Part shown: piece by piece, positions 1 to 13,068 of the stretch
How the letters are laid out: each line of letters opens with the position of its first letter
Position numbering within the stretch: the stretch's first letter is position 1
Origin: Catenaria anguillulae PL171
Taxonomy: Eukaryota > Blastocladiomycota > Blastocladiomycetes > Blastocladiales > Catenariaceae
Length of the DNA stretch: 64,000 nucleotides
Assembly: GCA_002102555.1 (NCBI GenBank)
Contig: MCFL01000028.1
Coordinates: 62,001-126,000 of the forward strand
Direction: 5' to 3'
The notes under the pieces: model-generated
The model's database searches: none
Seen by the model: only the letters and a program-made list of their open reading frames with translations
What the model was told of the DNA's origin: nothing
Made by a program: the position numbers and the translations under genes

Positions 1-284
1 AACCATTTGACGGCCTTCTACACCGGTCATTTCGCGGAATCATGATTGATCGGTCCAGCGCCGTACCACGCTGCTTCAAGACATGTGACTTGACGTAAGC
101 GTGCTGGGACATGTCGTGGTTCCACGCCCGAGCCCTCCAACCGTCGTCTGAACCGCTCCGTCACCACCACCACACAGCCAATCGCATCGATTTCACTCGC
201 AATCGCAATTTGTTCCCGAGCCAGTTGGAGACCCATGTCGCTGACCCTTGCCTGTTACCCAAACGAAATCAATAGTAATTCAAA
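1..284 (+). promoter_or_regulatory. RPL10 upstream region
   Basis: Non-coding sequence leading to the RPL10 start codon. It presumably holds the promoter and 5' UTR. I see no TATA box or named element that I can defend, and no convincing ORF on either strand. Confidence 0.4.
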
Positions 285-932
285 ATGGGTCGCCGTCCTT
301 CCCGCTGCTACCGCTACTGCAAGAACAAGCCGTACCCCAAGTCGCGCTTCTGCCGTGGTGTCCCCGACCCCAAGATCCGCATTTACGACATGGGTCGTAA
401 GCGCGCTGGTGTCGAGGAGTTCCCGCTTTGCGTGCACTTGTTGTCGGATGAGTTGCAGCAAATCTCGTCCGAGGCCCTTGAGGCTGCCCGTGTGACGGCC
501 AACCGTTTCATCATCAAGCAGGCCGGTAAGGATTCGTTCCACTTGCGTGTGCGTGTCCACCCCTTCCACGTGCTCCGCATCAACAAGATGTTGTCGTGCG
601 CCGGTGCCGATCGTCTCCAAACCGGTATGCGTGGTGCCTACGGCAAGCCCTACGGTACCGCTGCCCGTGTCAACATTGGTCAGATCCTCTTCTCGATCCG
701 CACCAAGGACTCGAACAAGGCCGTCGTCATTGAGGCTTTGCGTCGTGCCAAGTACAAGTTCCCTGGCCGCCAAAAGATTCTCGTGTCCAAGAAGTGGGGC
801 TTCACCAAGCTCTCGCGCGAGGACTTCCAGGAGGGTATCCAGAACGGCTCGGTTGTCCCCGATGGCAACGGCATCAAGATCTACAACAACCACGGCACCC
901 TCAAGTCGTTCTTCCGTCGCGTTGGCGCTTAA
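285..932 (+). CDS. RPL10: 60S ribosomal protein L10 (uL16)
   Basis: A 215-residue intronless ORF that reads as a full-length eukaryotic L10/uL16, a component of the large ribosomal subunit near the peptidyl-transferase centre that is loaded late in 60S maturation. It starts [20 protein letters not shown], the standard L10 N-terminus. It also carries the family's [11 protein letters not shown], the [19 protein letters not shown] loop and the [10 protein letters not shown] stretch, and ends near FFRR. Length matches the usual 214 to 221 residues. ATG 285 is chosen because the conserved N-terminus begins there. The codon choice is strongly C-biased at third positions, as expected for a highly expressed gene. 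Its 3' end faces that of the calcium channel gene. Confidence 0.98.
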   Translation: MGRRPSRCYRYCKNKPYPKSRFCRGVPDPKIRIYDMGRKRAGVEEFPLCVHLLSDELQQISSEALEAARVTANRFIIKQAGKDSFHLRVRVHPFHVLRINKMLSCAGADRLQTGMRGAYGKPYGTAARVNIGQILFSIRTKDSNKAVVIEALRRAKYKFPGRQKILVSKKWGFTKLSREDFQEGIQNGSVVPDGNGIKIYNNHGTLKSFFRRVGA

Positions 933-1346
933 GGAGTCGACTGTTTCCTTGTTTGTCCCCCATGGATTCTTGTTGCTTGACCGACATTTTCCCTCGTGTA
1001 AGTGTTCGAGATTTGTGTTTTTGTTTTGCCATCTCTTGTGGTCTGTCCCTTGTGATTCAAAAGCAATGCACGCAACTTGTCATGATTTACGCTTTGACTC
1101 GATTTCGCACTCGACCAGTCCAATATGGTTCACTCAACCCGTGTTCTCCAACAACCTGTTCAGGCACCGAATGAAAATACATTGCATCAAAATACAATAC
1201 AGCAAAATGGGAGGCAGGGGGTACGTACATGAATCAACAGCAAAGGTAGGATAAGAGAAACAAGACGGAGGTGGGGCACAAAAAGAGTGGTCAATCTAAG
1301 CATTGTGTGGAGGAAGACAAAACGAGGGAAGGAAACAAGATGGACA
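933..1346. other. convergent intergenic region
   Basis: About 410 bases between the 3' ends of RPL10 (+) and the calcium channel (-). Both 3' UTRs must lie here. I see no further gene. Confidence 0.5.
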
Positions 1347-4300
1347 CTAAGCAAACGAATAACCAGGTGGAGGGGAAAGTGGTGAAATGGGCTGGTCTGC
1401 AGATGACGGATCCTGGTCCGCGGCCAGCCGCTCTCGACGAACGCGCTCCATCTTCTCTTGCAGCTGCCGCTTGAACTTGCGCCGCTGCACAGCCATCTTG
1501 AAGAGGCCGGCAAAGCGCACTCGAGCAACGTGTAAATGGACTTGACTGAGATATTCTACACGCTCCTTGTATTGAGCGTAACTACAAGCCCAAGGCCACA
1601 AAGTGGGTTAGCGCATTCTTCGAGACGTTGTTCATGAGGAGGCAGGGGAAAAAGAAACCGTACGTCAAGTACTCTTCCAGCGGAATCACATGCAAACTCA
1701 CCGTCATCAATGCCGACTGGAACGACAGGAACCCCTTGTCGCACTGCCGCACGAGGTCGTAGTAAATCAGATTGTACCGCCGTTTGCGAGCGCGAATGGT
1801 CTGCTGGTCCATGGCCTGAATGATTTGCGACAATGCAGAATTGGCCTGCGGCGTTGTTTCAAGCGCCGCGGTATGGCCAAAATCAAACATTTCTTCATGT
1901 GCGCCACGGGTCGCACCATGGTGCGAACGGAGAACCGTTGGGTGCGTGGATGCCCAAATGGACATTAGCCGTGGAACGGCTTCTTCGCGCGTGTAGACGG
2001 TAAACTCAAACGGCGCCTCGAGTTGGTGGAGCAGTGCCGCGATATTGCCCATCGGGATACGGCCAGTTCCGCGGGGATCGAGGCAGGCCCAGGAACGACG
2101 GAATTTTTTCAGGTTCTCGTCAGTTACCAGCTCGTCGTACGACCGCGAAAAGACGAAATCAAAGTTGGCGACGAGCAAGGCAATCACCAAGTTGAGGAAG
2201 ATCCATGTGCAAACTGGTAACAGAAATGATGAGTTGCAATGACGAAAACATATCCCATGAGTGAACAGGAGGACGCACCGACAAAGAAGACGATAAACAG
2301 GAAAAACGCCATGCCACGGCTGCCGCAATCCGTTAGGAGGAAGGCATTGGGGCCAGAACCCTTGACATCGACGCACCACGGCCCAGAGGTTTTGACATCG
2401 TGCATGACGAGTGGCCAGTCGTCTTTTCGTCATGGTCCGGGACATGTCAGTATCAAGACAGAGTGTGCGAATTTTGAGCATGCGTGCAGTGAAGAGCAAC
2501 GTACCGCCAGTCAAGAGCCGGAACAAGAGCAAAAACGAGAGCCAGAACGTGCGGAAAGAGCCAAACCCGGAATAGTTTTCCCCAAACCGTGTCAAGCCAA
2601 ATAGCTCGGTAAAGACGAGCGAAAAGAAGAGCAACAAGATGGTCAAAACCATGACAATGCGCGACAAGTCACGGGCGGATGCGCTAATGGTCTTGAAAAA
2701 GGTGTGCAAGCCTGGGACACGACGGGCCAATCGGAGCATGTACCCGACCAAAAACACCTTTTGCAAACGGTCAAAGAACGGTCGTTGATAAATGGCTGGG
2801 CAATCACAAACAAGGCGGCCGACGTGGTCACGAGCGCATCGAACCCGTTCCACCACGACTTCAAAAAGTATGAGCGCGGGCCCATGGGAATCAAGATGGC
2901 GAGGAACTCGACCAGGTATAGCACCACAAAGACCAGGAATGCGTAGCCCTTGATGTCATCCAGCAATTGTGGCTGGCCGGCGTGCTCGGTAAGCAAAAGG
3001 AGCACGTGCACGCACATGGTCACGGTCACGAACGAGTACAATTGGCGACCATACTGGCGCTGCTTGCGAGCGACCCAGCGAATCAAGGGGATGCGCGTGC
3101 GCTTTGGGGTGCGAAGATTTAGCGGTCGCAACGACTGGATGCGCTTGGCAATGTTGTTCCAAGCCTTTTGTGGCCCAGTCAGGTACGCATCACCCGTCAT
3201 CTCGTCAAACGACCGGACAATGATACCGACAAACAAGTTGAGCGTGAAGAGCGATCCGATAAACATGAACGACACCGAATACAGGGCATGCCACCAAGAT
3301 ACAGCTGGAGCTTCGGCCGGCGACGACGCGGCCTGCAGCGTTGGATCCCGTGGGATCGCCTGTGTGAGCTTGAGAATCTCGGTCCACCCCTCGCGTGACG
3401 CCATGACAAACAGAGTGAGGAGCGAATTCCCAATCGAGTCCCAATTGAATGACGACCGCACATGGCCCCACACCCGAGGAGTCCACACACCTGTCTCGGT
3501 GTTGAAGTAGAGACCAACGCATTTGGCTTGGTTTGCCACCGACGAGTCGTTGCACCGGTGCAATCGATTGGCAAAAAGGAACATGCCAAAGAGGGCGTAC
3601 GGAAACAGCACGAGCATGGAAAAGAGAACGGCCGACAAGATACGCGGCATGCCGAGAACCAGGGCAGCAAAAATAGACTGGGCGCCGGAAATGTAGCTGA
3701 TCATGCGCAACGGCCTCAGTGCCCGGGCCATGCGAAGTGCGTGTGCGGCAGATCCCTCGGCAATAAATGACAGGCACAGTGTGACAAGGACGGAAAAGTC
3801 GAGCAAATCCCACGGGCTAAGGAAGTAATCGAATCCCATGGCAGCAAACTTGAGGAGAAACTCGAACGCAAACACAGACGTAAAGATAACATCGGCCAAG
3901 AAAAAGGGCTCGGAAAAGTCGGCAAACTTGGACTTGCCCGATTCACGGAAGGATTGCAGTCGAGCGAGCGGCGTGTCGAGAGCGGCCGACACAATTGACA
4001 GGATAATGACGACAAACACCGAAGCGGTGAAGACCTTGGATTGAATGATACGCAGCAGCCACCCACGAAGACCGAGGTCCTGGCTGTTACGACCATTGGT
4101 TCGCCGAATCGTTGGTTGCAGCACACCGTCCGTGAATGACATGAAGACAAGGCTTTGTCGGTTGAGGTACAGATTGCCCGTCGACGAATCCGTCAATCCA
4201 CCCGCCGAGCTGCCGTCCGGATTCCGGCCGATCGTGCCCGAGCCAGGGGGCACCTTTGGGCGCAGATCCGCCAATCTGCCGTGCTTGGACGCCAGCCCTG

Positions 4301-7300
4301 ACGCTTGGTTGTTCAATGCAGGGTCGGACTGGTTGACTCGCTCCGTGAGCTTGTCAGTGGAGTCGGCAGGGATGTTGCTGAGCTCCATGTCCGACTTGTG
4401 CTGCGCACCTCCACCCGGCTCGCCGTGGATCGCGTTGGGCGCCGTCATTTTGACAGCCGACGTTGTGACCGTGCCTTTGGTGGCCCAATTCCACCACAGC
4501 GCAAACCAAGCTCGGATCTTTGTAGACAATGGAACTTGCTTGGCAATGGCCGCGTGCGTCTTTTCCGCCTCCACGGCCTCGACTTGCCGCTTGCGCTTTT
4601 CCTCGTCCTCGGTTTCGAAGATGTCAAGCACGACGCACACGAGCAGGTTGAGCACAACATAGGCAAACAGCGAGTATACGGCAAGCACGAAAATGGCGGC
4701 AATGATAGGCCCGAGAAAAGCGGGAAGGCCGTCACGGTGGGCTTTCATGGTGCCCCACATGTATTCTGGCCACGCATCGCCCGTCATGAGCCCGGCAAAC
4801 ATGGCGAGCCAAGCCGACCGGAAGTCATTGAAGGTAATCCATGGGTTGTCTTCGGAGAGCTGGAACATGCCACCATGCATTTGCATGGCCGTTGTTGCTG
4901 AAGCACAGAGAGACTGTGAAGCGCAGACAAAGATCAGCTGCGAAGAAAAGGAGACGACGAAAACCCAATGATCTCAAAAAAAAAAAGACGTACCACGAGC
5001 ATGAAGGCGATCACTGCACTCACACCAATAAACTGCTTGGTTGCGAAAATGAGATCGCGCACGGGCGGCAAATACGTCACGAGCTTGTACGTTCGAGCGA
5101 CCAAGAAACCAGACAGGTATCGATTGAACGGAACGCCAAGCAACACAATGGTGACGACGGAGAGCAGCGCATCTATTGGATGGGCCCCTAAAAACGCTCC
5201 AAACGAGTCGGCGGCCAGGGCAGTGAGCAGCGTCTCGAGGGCGAATGCTGTGGTAAAGACGACCTCAACCGGTCGGAACAGGCCCAGCGATTCGCGCAGC
5301 CGTTGCTCGGCCATAGGTGCCACAAACGACATGAGGCCGGCGTAAACAACCAGAGCACAGAAGAAGAGCACACGCCATGTAGAGCTATTGATGGCACGAC
5401 GAGACTGTATCCGGGCTTGCGCACGCCACGATGAAGTATCCGTATCGCCGGATGCGTGCTTGGGGTCGTGTGGTTTGCCCCGAGCAGCATCTTGGGCTTC
5501 ACGTTCGGCACGTTCGCACGGCGCTCTGCCAAGTAGACTGCTCGCACCGCGGAAAAGGACTCGGCAATGACGGCAACAAACAACTGCATGAGCATGAATC
5601 CAAGGATCATGATCACGACCATGAAGTAGAGCGCAGAAAATCTCGATTCGGCTTGCATGAGGCCGTACAAGAAAGCCGACCAGTTTTCGCCAGTCATGAC
5701 GGTAAACTGGACCAAGATGGCGGCGCCAATGTTGTCAAACGAAGCAAGATTGTCCTCGGGATTTGGTAGCGCTCCGACACATTCCTGCGGCCAGGGACAA
5801 AGATGGCCCTTGGGGGTGGTGGCTGGCCGTTGGGGAGGAACACGTTGATTGGTGGAAGTTCGGTTACATTCTGGGCCAAATGCCTGCAACAAACCAGAGT
5901 CAGTATCACGAAACAATGGAAAAAAAAATGTTGATTCAAGCCGCACCCTCCACAATACCGGACCGGCTTGACGGGAGTCCCTGCACAGTGCATTGCCGCT
6001 GGAACGACGCTTTGAATGCAAGCACCGCAGTGATGGCCAAATTATAAAGATGAACGACAAGAACACCAGCACGTTGCGCAACAGCTTGCGCGACGCCCGC
6101 AAACTCGTCAAAATCATGCGCGTGCCACGGGTCACGGCCAGGAAGCGGAACGGGCGCAACGACGACAGGCCACGAAACACCCAGAGCGGGCCGGTGACAC
6201 CAGAGACACCGAAAATGGCATAGAGCCAAAACGCAAGGACGCACAGGAAATCGACCCGGTTGAAGACGGATGAGAAAAAGGGTTGGACCACAACACAGGT
6301 TTCAAGGTCTGTCGCGCCAGGATCCGCATCACCACCTAGCCCCATGCGGCCAAGAGTCGCAGCAGCAGAGACTGGATCGACAAACTCGCCCTGGTCGTTG
6401 CCGCCATAGTCGAGGTCGTCTGCCTCGTCGCCGTCATACAAATCTTGAACGAGCAAAGGTACCTGCGGATCGGCAATCAGCACATTATTGATGGTGATAG
6501 GCGCCAGTGGGTCGACGGGAGAAGGCGGGCGGGATTGCATGCCGATTTCGGCCATGGTCGTCGACGGGCTGTCGGCCAGTTGAATGGCAGAGTTGATGGC
6601 ATCCGCGAGGGACCGCGGTGTCGAAGCACCCGACGCATGTTGCTCGTGCTCTTGGTCGACGACCTCGGCTGGCACTGGTGGGGTGGCGGCACCTTGCGAC
6701 TCCTTCGGCGCCGCAAAATACTGCCAAACGGCGTGACCTCGGCGGTGGCATCCAATGCGCGCTCCGGATCGCTGCCCGCACGCTGGGCCTCATCCATGCG
6801 CAGCATGCCGTCCACAAGATCGGCATTGTCGTTCGGGTCGTCGTCGGCGCGCTGGTCACCGTGCAAAATGTCTGCGTCGGCATCGAGAACCACTTGAGTA
6901 TCGACTTGCGGTGCGTTTGCGTCATCTGCGTCTTGTTGGGTCGGAAGCACGGGAGGGTTATAGGCGCCAAACGCAATGATTTTGAATACGACCTCGATCG
7001 TGTACATGACAAAAATGGGCAGCAACAGAATCTCGTGAATGGACGTGAACAGGGTGAAGAGTTTGGCCTCGTCCTTTGACCAGACTCGCGTGGCCATGAG
7101 CAGCCAGTGAATGGCCATGAGCAGCATGATGCCAAGCTTGAAAAACCTGTTGAAAAGAAAGTAAACATTGAGTTTTCGCTTGATGGGCCACAGCGGAATG
7201 GGCAAAATGGAAGAGTGAGTGAACTCGTACTTGTTTGTGACAAACGATGCGCTAAACTGGCGGACTTTGCTCTTTGGCGAAAACATCTTCAATGTGCGTC

Positions 7301-8820
7301 CAAACAGCGCCACTCCGTTCACAACGACCAGTTCGTCTTGTCCTGAGGCGGCGGCTGCCGGCTCGAGCAGCATGGACTGATCACCAGATGCGGTCAAGAA
7401 CGATGCGCCGAGCTCTGGAGCAAAACCAACCCTGTGTGGGTGGGTCGGTACAGCCACAGGGGCAGGCGCGGACACCTTTGTCGACGACTGGCTAGGGGGC
7501 GGCGCAGATGCTGACGAGGGCGCCATCAGGTACCCCGACGAGGATTTTGTGACAAGTGCAGGCGATGAGGTCCTTGAAGGAATTTCAGTGCTTGCCGCTG
7601 GGGCTGCGTCGGTCGCGAAGGGGCGCGGCGGTAATTCGGGGGCAAGTGGGCGGGTCGGTCGAGGAGGAAGGACGGGTGTGAGAGGGGTAAATGCGGATCC
7701 GGGCCGTGACAGACTGGGTTGTGCAGACGACATGACGGATGCAGGGCGAGACGGTGGCGCAGACAAAGGAACAGCAGGTGCCATAGTCGTGCGCCTGCGT
7801 GTCAGCGACGCACGCAGATCGGTTGTGCGCTCGTCGCCCATGATGTGTGCTGCGAGCGTGCGCAAGCCGCTCAGCATGGTGTTGCGTGGCGGCAGGGGAG
7901 GAGGCAATGGGCCAGATGGTTCCTCTGAAGCGCCGAAAGGAATGGCGCGAGCTTGCGGTTCTTGAGGGGTAGCTGCTTCTGGAAACGGAGTGCTGGGTGG
8001 TGCGTTTGGGGAATTGTACGAAACGCGACGATTGAGCGGTGTCGATTGCACATGGGAATAGAATGGGCGCCGCCGCCTTCGAGCGCCAGCCGGGTGCGGA
8101 CATTGATCTTACGGTGGTGCGATGAAGTTGAGTTGCTGCGCGCATTGCCGCGCGTCAAGAGCGGAAGGCGGTGGCGTTGCAACCAGGAGGTGGCAGTGAC
8201 AATGCTGCCTGCCAAGGCAGTCGGCTCCGGAGCGGCATCTTGCGAAATGTCGGCATTGTTGGCTGAGGACAAGGTGCCACGAGCTAGGGATCGATCAATG
8301 GTTGGTGGAATAGTTGTGAGCGTTGGTTGTGTCACGGGTTGGTGCTGATGCATAGATGGGGACCGGAACTCGTCTGCATCATTGAGCGGGACGAGGTGCA
8401 CATGCCGAGACGCTGGAGAAGTTTGCGGAATGGTTGGGGATCGCTGAGCTGAAGAAGAAGATCCAGCTGGTTGCCGAGAGGGCCCAAGAAAGTCACCGGG
8501 CGACAATTCCGAGAGGCGCAGCCCTAGAAAAGCCCCGGACGGTGGGCCATTGCGACGCTGACGAGCAACCGTTGGCGAGTCGGCGGCGCCATAGGGCGAT
8601 CCAGGGAAGCGCCAGGAAAGCGTGTTACGAGTGGGCCGCCCACACGAGGAGAGAGTGCGCGGGGGAGTGGCGAGCCTGGCGACGGTGAAGGCGATCGGGA
8701 GACGGGGGATCGAGAGTGGTTTCTTGGGCTTCCACCGCGTCCAGGCCGTGGCTGGTCCAAGTCCGTTGTACGGATTTGCGGTGGGCGCGATGACTTGGGC
8801 GATCCTGTGCTGGATGACAT
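1347..8820 (-). CDS. CCH1: Cch1-type voltage-gated calcium channel alpha subunit
   Basis: A four-domain, 24-transmembrane-segment channel, the pore subunit of the fungal high-affinity Ca2+ uptake system at the plasma membrane. Domain I spans about 7200-5600 (S1 near IMLLMAIHWLLMATR), with a long acidic S2-S3 insert typical of Cch1. Pore loops read MTGENW (I), MTGDAW (II), ASREGW (III) and LTGDDW (IV). S4 helices carry arginines, e.g. LRMARALRPLRM in III. At least five introns are visible: 4993-4898 (GTACGT...TTCAG), 2504-2423 (with TACTGAC), 1663-1582, one near 5960-5885 and one near 2270-2200. The reading frame jumps at about 8533, 8065, 6715, 6046, 5478 and 2790. One extra base in a homopolymer rejoins the conserved protein each time, so I treat it as one gene. 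ATG 8820 is the first in frame; the Ser/Pro-rich N-terminus makes it uncertain. The C-terminus ends PPGYSFA. Confidence 0.9.
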
Positions 8821-9404
8821 GGCTGCTGACTCGGAGCGAGCGCGGGGCGCAGATTCAACGTGCGCAGGATGCAAGTACTTGGGGCGTCGGACAGAGCAAG
8901 TTTGCTGAGATAAGAAACAAGTTTGGCGCCCGCCCACAGCTGGAAATGTGACGGTCCGTCCGTCGTGTCGTTGGAGACGAACAGCGGAGGAGATGGACGA
9001 TGGACTCCTCAAGGCCAAGGCCGGGCGTTAGAGAACGGGCGGCGCGAGTGAGAATGGCCGAGGCGAGGCTTTCTTCGCAATGGGAGTCGGCTGTTGGCAG
9101 TCGATTGCACCGGGTCGGTATTCATCCAGTGGTGACAAAGTAGCATGAAATGTCCATGTCCAAGGATTCTAATTCTCGCCACAACTTGCCAAGAACAATC
9201 CATCTACTATACGGTACACGCGCCACACCGCAAGGTGCACGTGATGGAAGCACCGTCCAGAACGATGGAACGATTCTTATCCACCTCGCACGTCTCGGCG
9301 TCCTCGCGTCAGGCAGGGCTCTGCAGTCAGCGCTGTCATGCACTTGTGGGAACGAAACCGTGACAATTGTCTATCATAGAGAATGCCCAACAGCGTGCCC
9401 AGAA
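8821..9404. other. intergenic, CCH1 upstream and HAK downstream
   Basis: About 580 bases between two minus-strand genes: the CCH1 promoter side and the HAK 3' UTR. An open frame continues upstream of ATG 8820 to about 9018, but has no ATG and no recognisable domain. Confidence 0.4.
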
Positions 9405-12400
9405 TTACAGTAACAAAACATTGCTCACCTCCATGACCTTGTCCGGCGGCAACCCCAACGTCTTGAGCTGAGTGTTGGTATTCCGCGCCAATACCTCAAA
9501 CATCTTGTGCTTCCATCGGCGATAGAAGGGCCGCTCTGCCATTGCCTGCACACTGTGCTTGGAAATGTAAAACGTCATGCCCTGCTCATGCTTCATCCTC
9601 AACCCACGCTTCTTTGCCTTGGCCAGCGACTGCATAATGTCTGCCGACCGTTCCGCAAACCCAAACAAGATGAGCACCCGGTACACTCCGTGGGTTGGGT
9701 CGACAACGCGCACAGTGACGCGGTCATCTTCGCTGACAAACGGCTGCGACTTGAGACATTGAACAGTGAGGAGAATCAGGTCTTCGGGAAGTGCAGGGAG
9801 CTTGGATGCAACCATGGTCAAGACAAGCGGGACTTCTTCGTCGTGGTTGGCGATAAACACGCCACAGCCCTTTGTTCGCGGATTTTGGCGAACGTGTTGG
9901 CGTACTTGCTGCATGGTCCAGCATTTGTCTTCCAAGGCCAAGTTCATGTCTTCTTGCGTGCCCACGTACACGTACCTAATCGGTAAACGCGAAAAACACA
10001 GTGAGTCTTGAGCTCTTCAACGATGATATGCATAGATGTCGTTAAACGTACATGATGCCGAAAAACAAGGCCGAGTAGAGCACTGTGACCCACGCATTTT
10101 GAAACACCTTGGTGAATGCTGCAACCACGTAGACAATGTCGAGCGAAAAGACGCATAGGACGTAAATCGCAACCTTCCAGTTTGGCCAATGCCATTTGGT
10201 CTTCATGACCGTCATGATCATGACCGACGTGATGAACATGGCTCCTGCGACACAAAAGCCAATGATTTCCGAGAGACCGTCTGAGCTCCGGTAGCTGCCG
10301 CACAGCACGATGCCGCCAACTACAGGGGGGGGGCGCAAAATGCGTCAACATGTGCACACTGACTAAGCAACGGAAAAGTAGAACTCTCATACCAAAGAGG
10401 ACAAAACAAAACGACGGCGTGTAGTATGTGCCGTGGCCGCCAGCACCAACAATGTGAATGCTCTCGACTGGCGGAATGACCCGAATCGATATAGCCTGGT
10501 CTATTTTGGAAAGGTAAGTCGCTCACGGTGCCTTTGGCCGATGGAAACGATCAAGTAGAAAGTATGTACCGAGCATCGCGAAACACCCACTAATCACAGA
10601 TTGGGAGCCAGCAATCGATACCAGAGTCCCCAGAATCACAAATGGCCATAATAACCAAGTAGGCGCGGCCTCAAAGAAGAGATTATTGATGAGTTTGAAG
10701 AGCTGTGCATCGGTGTACCGGTTGGAACGATAGGCATGGAGCAAGTAGGCGCCTTGTCCAATGTAGCTGAGCATCGTAAACGGCGCGCAAACGATGCAAA
10801 ACGAGAGCATGATCGGTTTTCGAGTGAAGGCACCGAGATCCTATGGGTGCGCGCGCCAGGGGGGAAGCAATTTAGCGTGAACCTGACTGCTGTCGAACGG
10901 GATGACGGGAGGCCCCAACGTACAGCGTAAAGGAACTCCAATCCACTCACAACGAGCAAAACGGTCGACAGCAAGCTGAGAGATCCATTGATGCCACGCA
11001 AGATGCACACGTTCACGATCCACATTGGATTCAAGCAGTTGAGAATGTCGGGAACCAGGTAAATGTTGTAAGCGCCAATGATTGCAATGGCAAAGAACCA
11101 AATGGTCAGGATCACTGGGAATAGTTGCGTGATTCGCCCAAGGCCAAATCGTTGGACATAGAACAGAGGGATCATCATGGACATGGCCAGCCAGACCCGC
11201 CATGAGTCGACAGGAAATCCGTGAAACGCTCGGGGAACTGGGCTTCGACCACCAAGAAACCCTCCAAGGCTGCGAGCATGGAAATGGCAGGGGTGACAAA
11301 CTATTGAAAATGCGCCAGAGTGCGTCAGTCTCAGTGGAACCGTGTGGTGTGGAGTGCGAATCAAGTCATACTCCATCTGCAAGCAAGAAGGCGCATCCAG
11401 TCAAGGCTAGAAAGAAAATCTTCTTGTAATGCTTGACCAACCATGGCGGGCAGTTCTCGTCATCGGGCTGCGGGACCAAGGACAGCAATGCAAGCATCCC
11501 GCCCTCACCGTTATTGTCGGCGTGCAACACCACAAGGCAATATTTGAAAATGCCGAGGAACAGGGTCGTATAAAACATCATGGACAGCGCGCCATAGATG
11601 TCGGTTGCGGATCAGATTGAATAACTCCTTCACGAAAAACAGACTTGAAGACAAACATGGGCGCCCTGCGGAGTGGAAGCGGTTGCAGCAACATCGTTCA
11701 GAGGTCATCATTGGCTGAAAATGAACAAAAGTATAGGCGCTAGATGACGCACGCAGCTACATCGCCGTAGAGAATTCCGACCGCACTAATCGTAAACTTA
11801 ATAATGGTTTTGAGATCCATGGCATTTGCTGTCCGTGGAGGGGGCGGCATCATGAGCGCCGCACCGAGTGACATTCGGCGAGCCTTGCCACCAGGGGCTT
11901 TGCCAGCACCTTTTCCTTCCCCGTCCTTGTCGTGCTCCGACTTTTTCGCCATGGCCAGGTACGACTGGTGACCAGTCGGCGAATCTGGATCCAATGTACT
12001 GTTTGCCACTGACGCGTCTGTATCGGTTCGGTGACGGCGGAGAGATTTGGAGGCCGAGCTCATGATGCGACGGAAAGTTTGGGTACGCTGCAACAACGGA
12101 GAAGGCGATGAAGCTTCACCGAATGGGTTGTAGGTGTCATCAGCAAGCGAGGCAGGAGTTTTCAACAGTGTTTCATTGGGGCTGACGCTTTGCGCATTGG
12201 AGGTGGATCGGGTCAAGCCTGCGGGCTGGCGTTTGGCCATCATGAGGAGTGGTGCAATGTTGGGCTTGGACGCCCCCGATGCGTTTGACGCCGTCGACAG
12301 ACTGCCAGGCTGGACAGTGCGACCTGACCCTGACGGATGCCCAGAGCCGAGCGCAGTTGAAGACTGTGGAACGTCGTTTGATGCGAGTGCTGCTTGGGAA

Positions 12401-13068
12401 TCCGCAGGTGTTGCTGTTTCAGAGAATATCCCTTTGCTTGCCATTAAAAGTACATTGCTGCTATCACCCGTGAGCGAAACAGTCGACTGAATGTTGGCAA
12501 GCAATCGGTCCCCACGGACACTGGGGGCGACTTGGCTATCGTGATGGCTGGGGATCAACTCGCCCTCGGGCTCTTCCTTAACGGCTTCAGGTGCTGTAAG
12601 TCCAGGAGCAACAGATGCTCTCCGGTAGGGGGAATCGCGGAGCTGATCAGAGCTGCGACGGGTAGAGTTGTCACTTGATGTGTTGGACGGTGTGACGACA
12701 TCACCTTGAGGGGCGGGGCTCACAGAGATGGTGGTTGACGTTGAAGCACGGCGCGAGTCGACAATTACGATCGAGCGTTTTCGTGGCATGGCTGCACCTG
12801 GAATGGTGTCTACGCTTGGGGCAGCCAAACCCGTGTTGGCAACCGACGGAGGATTCAACGGGTCGATATGGGAATGCTCATTCATGGATGTACGTCGGCT
12901 GAGTGATTGAATTGAGGCTGGGACAGGTATTTGAGGTGGATTTCCCGATTCTATTGCGACCGAAGGCAGTGGATTGGGCCGGGGTAGCAATGTGTTGTTC
13001 GCGATGGTGGTCGTTGCAGCAGCACCGGCGGCCACGACGCTTGAGTTTGGAGCCGGAGGTGAAGACAT
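9405..13068 (-). CDS. HAK1: HAK/KUP-family high-affinity potassium transporter
   Basis: A plasma-membrane K+ uptake transporter. Conserved blocks in order: ISAVGILYGDV (first transmembrane segment; normally GDIGTSPLY, here GDVAAAPMFV across the first intron), FKSVFREG, FYTTLFLGIFKYC, ADNNGEGGMLALLSL, LADGFVTPAISMLAALEG, FLYADLGAFTRKPI, IGQGAYLLHA, WPFVILGTLVSIAGSQSVIS, and a cytosolic C-terminal domain ending KVMEVSNVLLL. Six introns are readable. The first is 11752-11666 (GTGCGT donor); the others have donors at GTATGA, GTACGTTG, GTACATAC, GTATGAGA and GTACGTTTAA. Single-base frame breaks lie at about 11603 and 11215. The first roughly 420 residues are Ser/Thr/Pro-rich and precede any membrane segment, far longer than in yeast HAK proteins. 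ATG 13068 opens the frame. Confidence 0.93.

Noticed and set aside
1347-8820. CCH1 as a decaying pseudogene
   Set aside because: Every break is a single missing base in a run, all pore and S4 motifs are intact, and the same defect occurs in unrelated genes.
8821-9018. Extension of CCH1 upstream of ATG 8820
   Set aside because: The frame is open but has no ATG, and no family N-terminus to align. An upstream spliced exon cannot be excluded.
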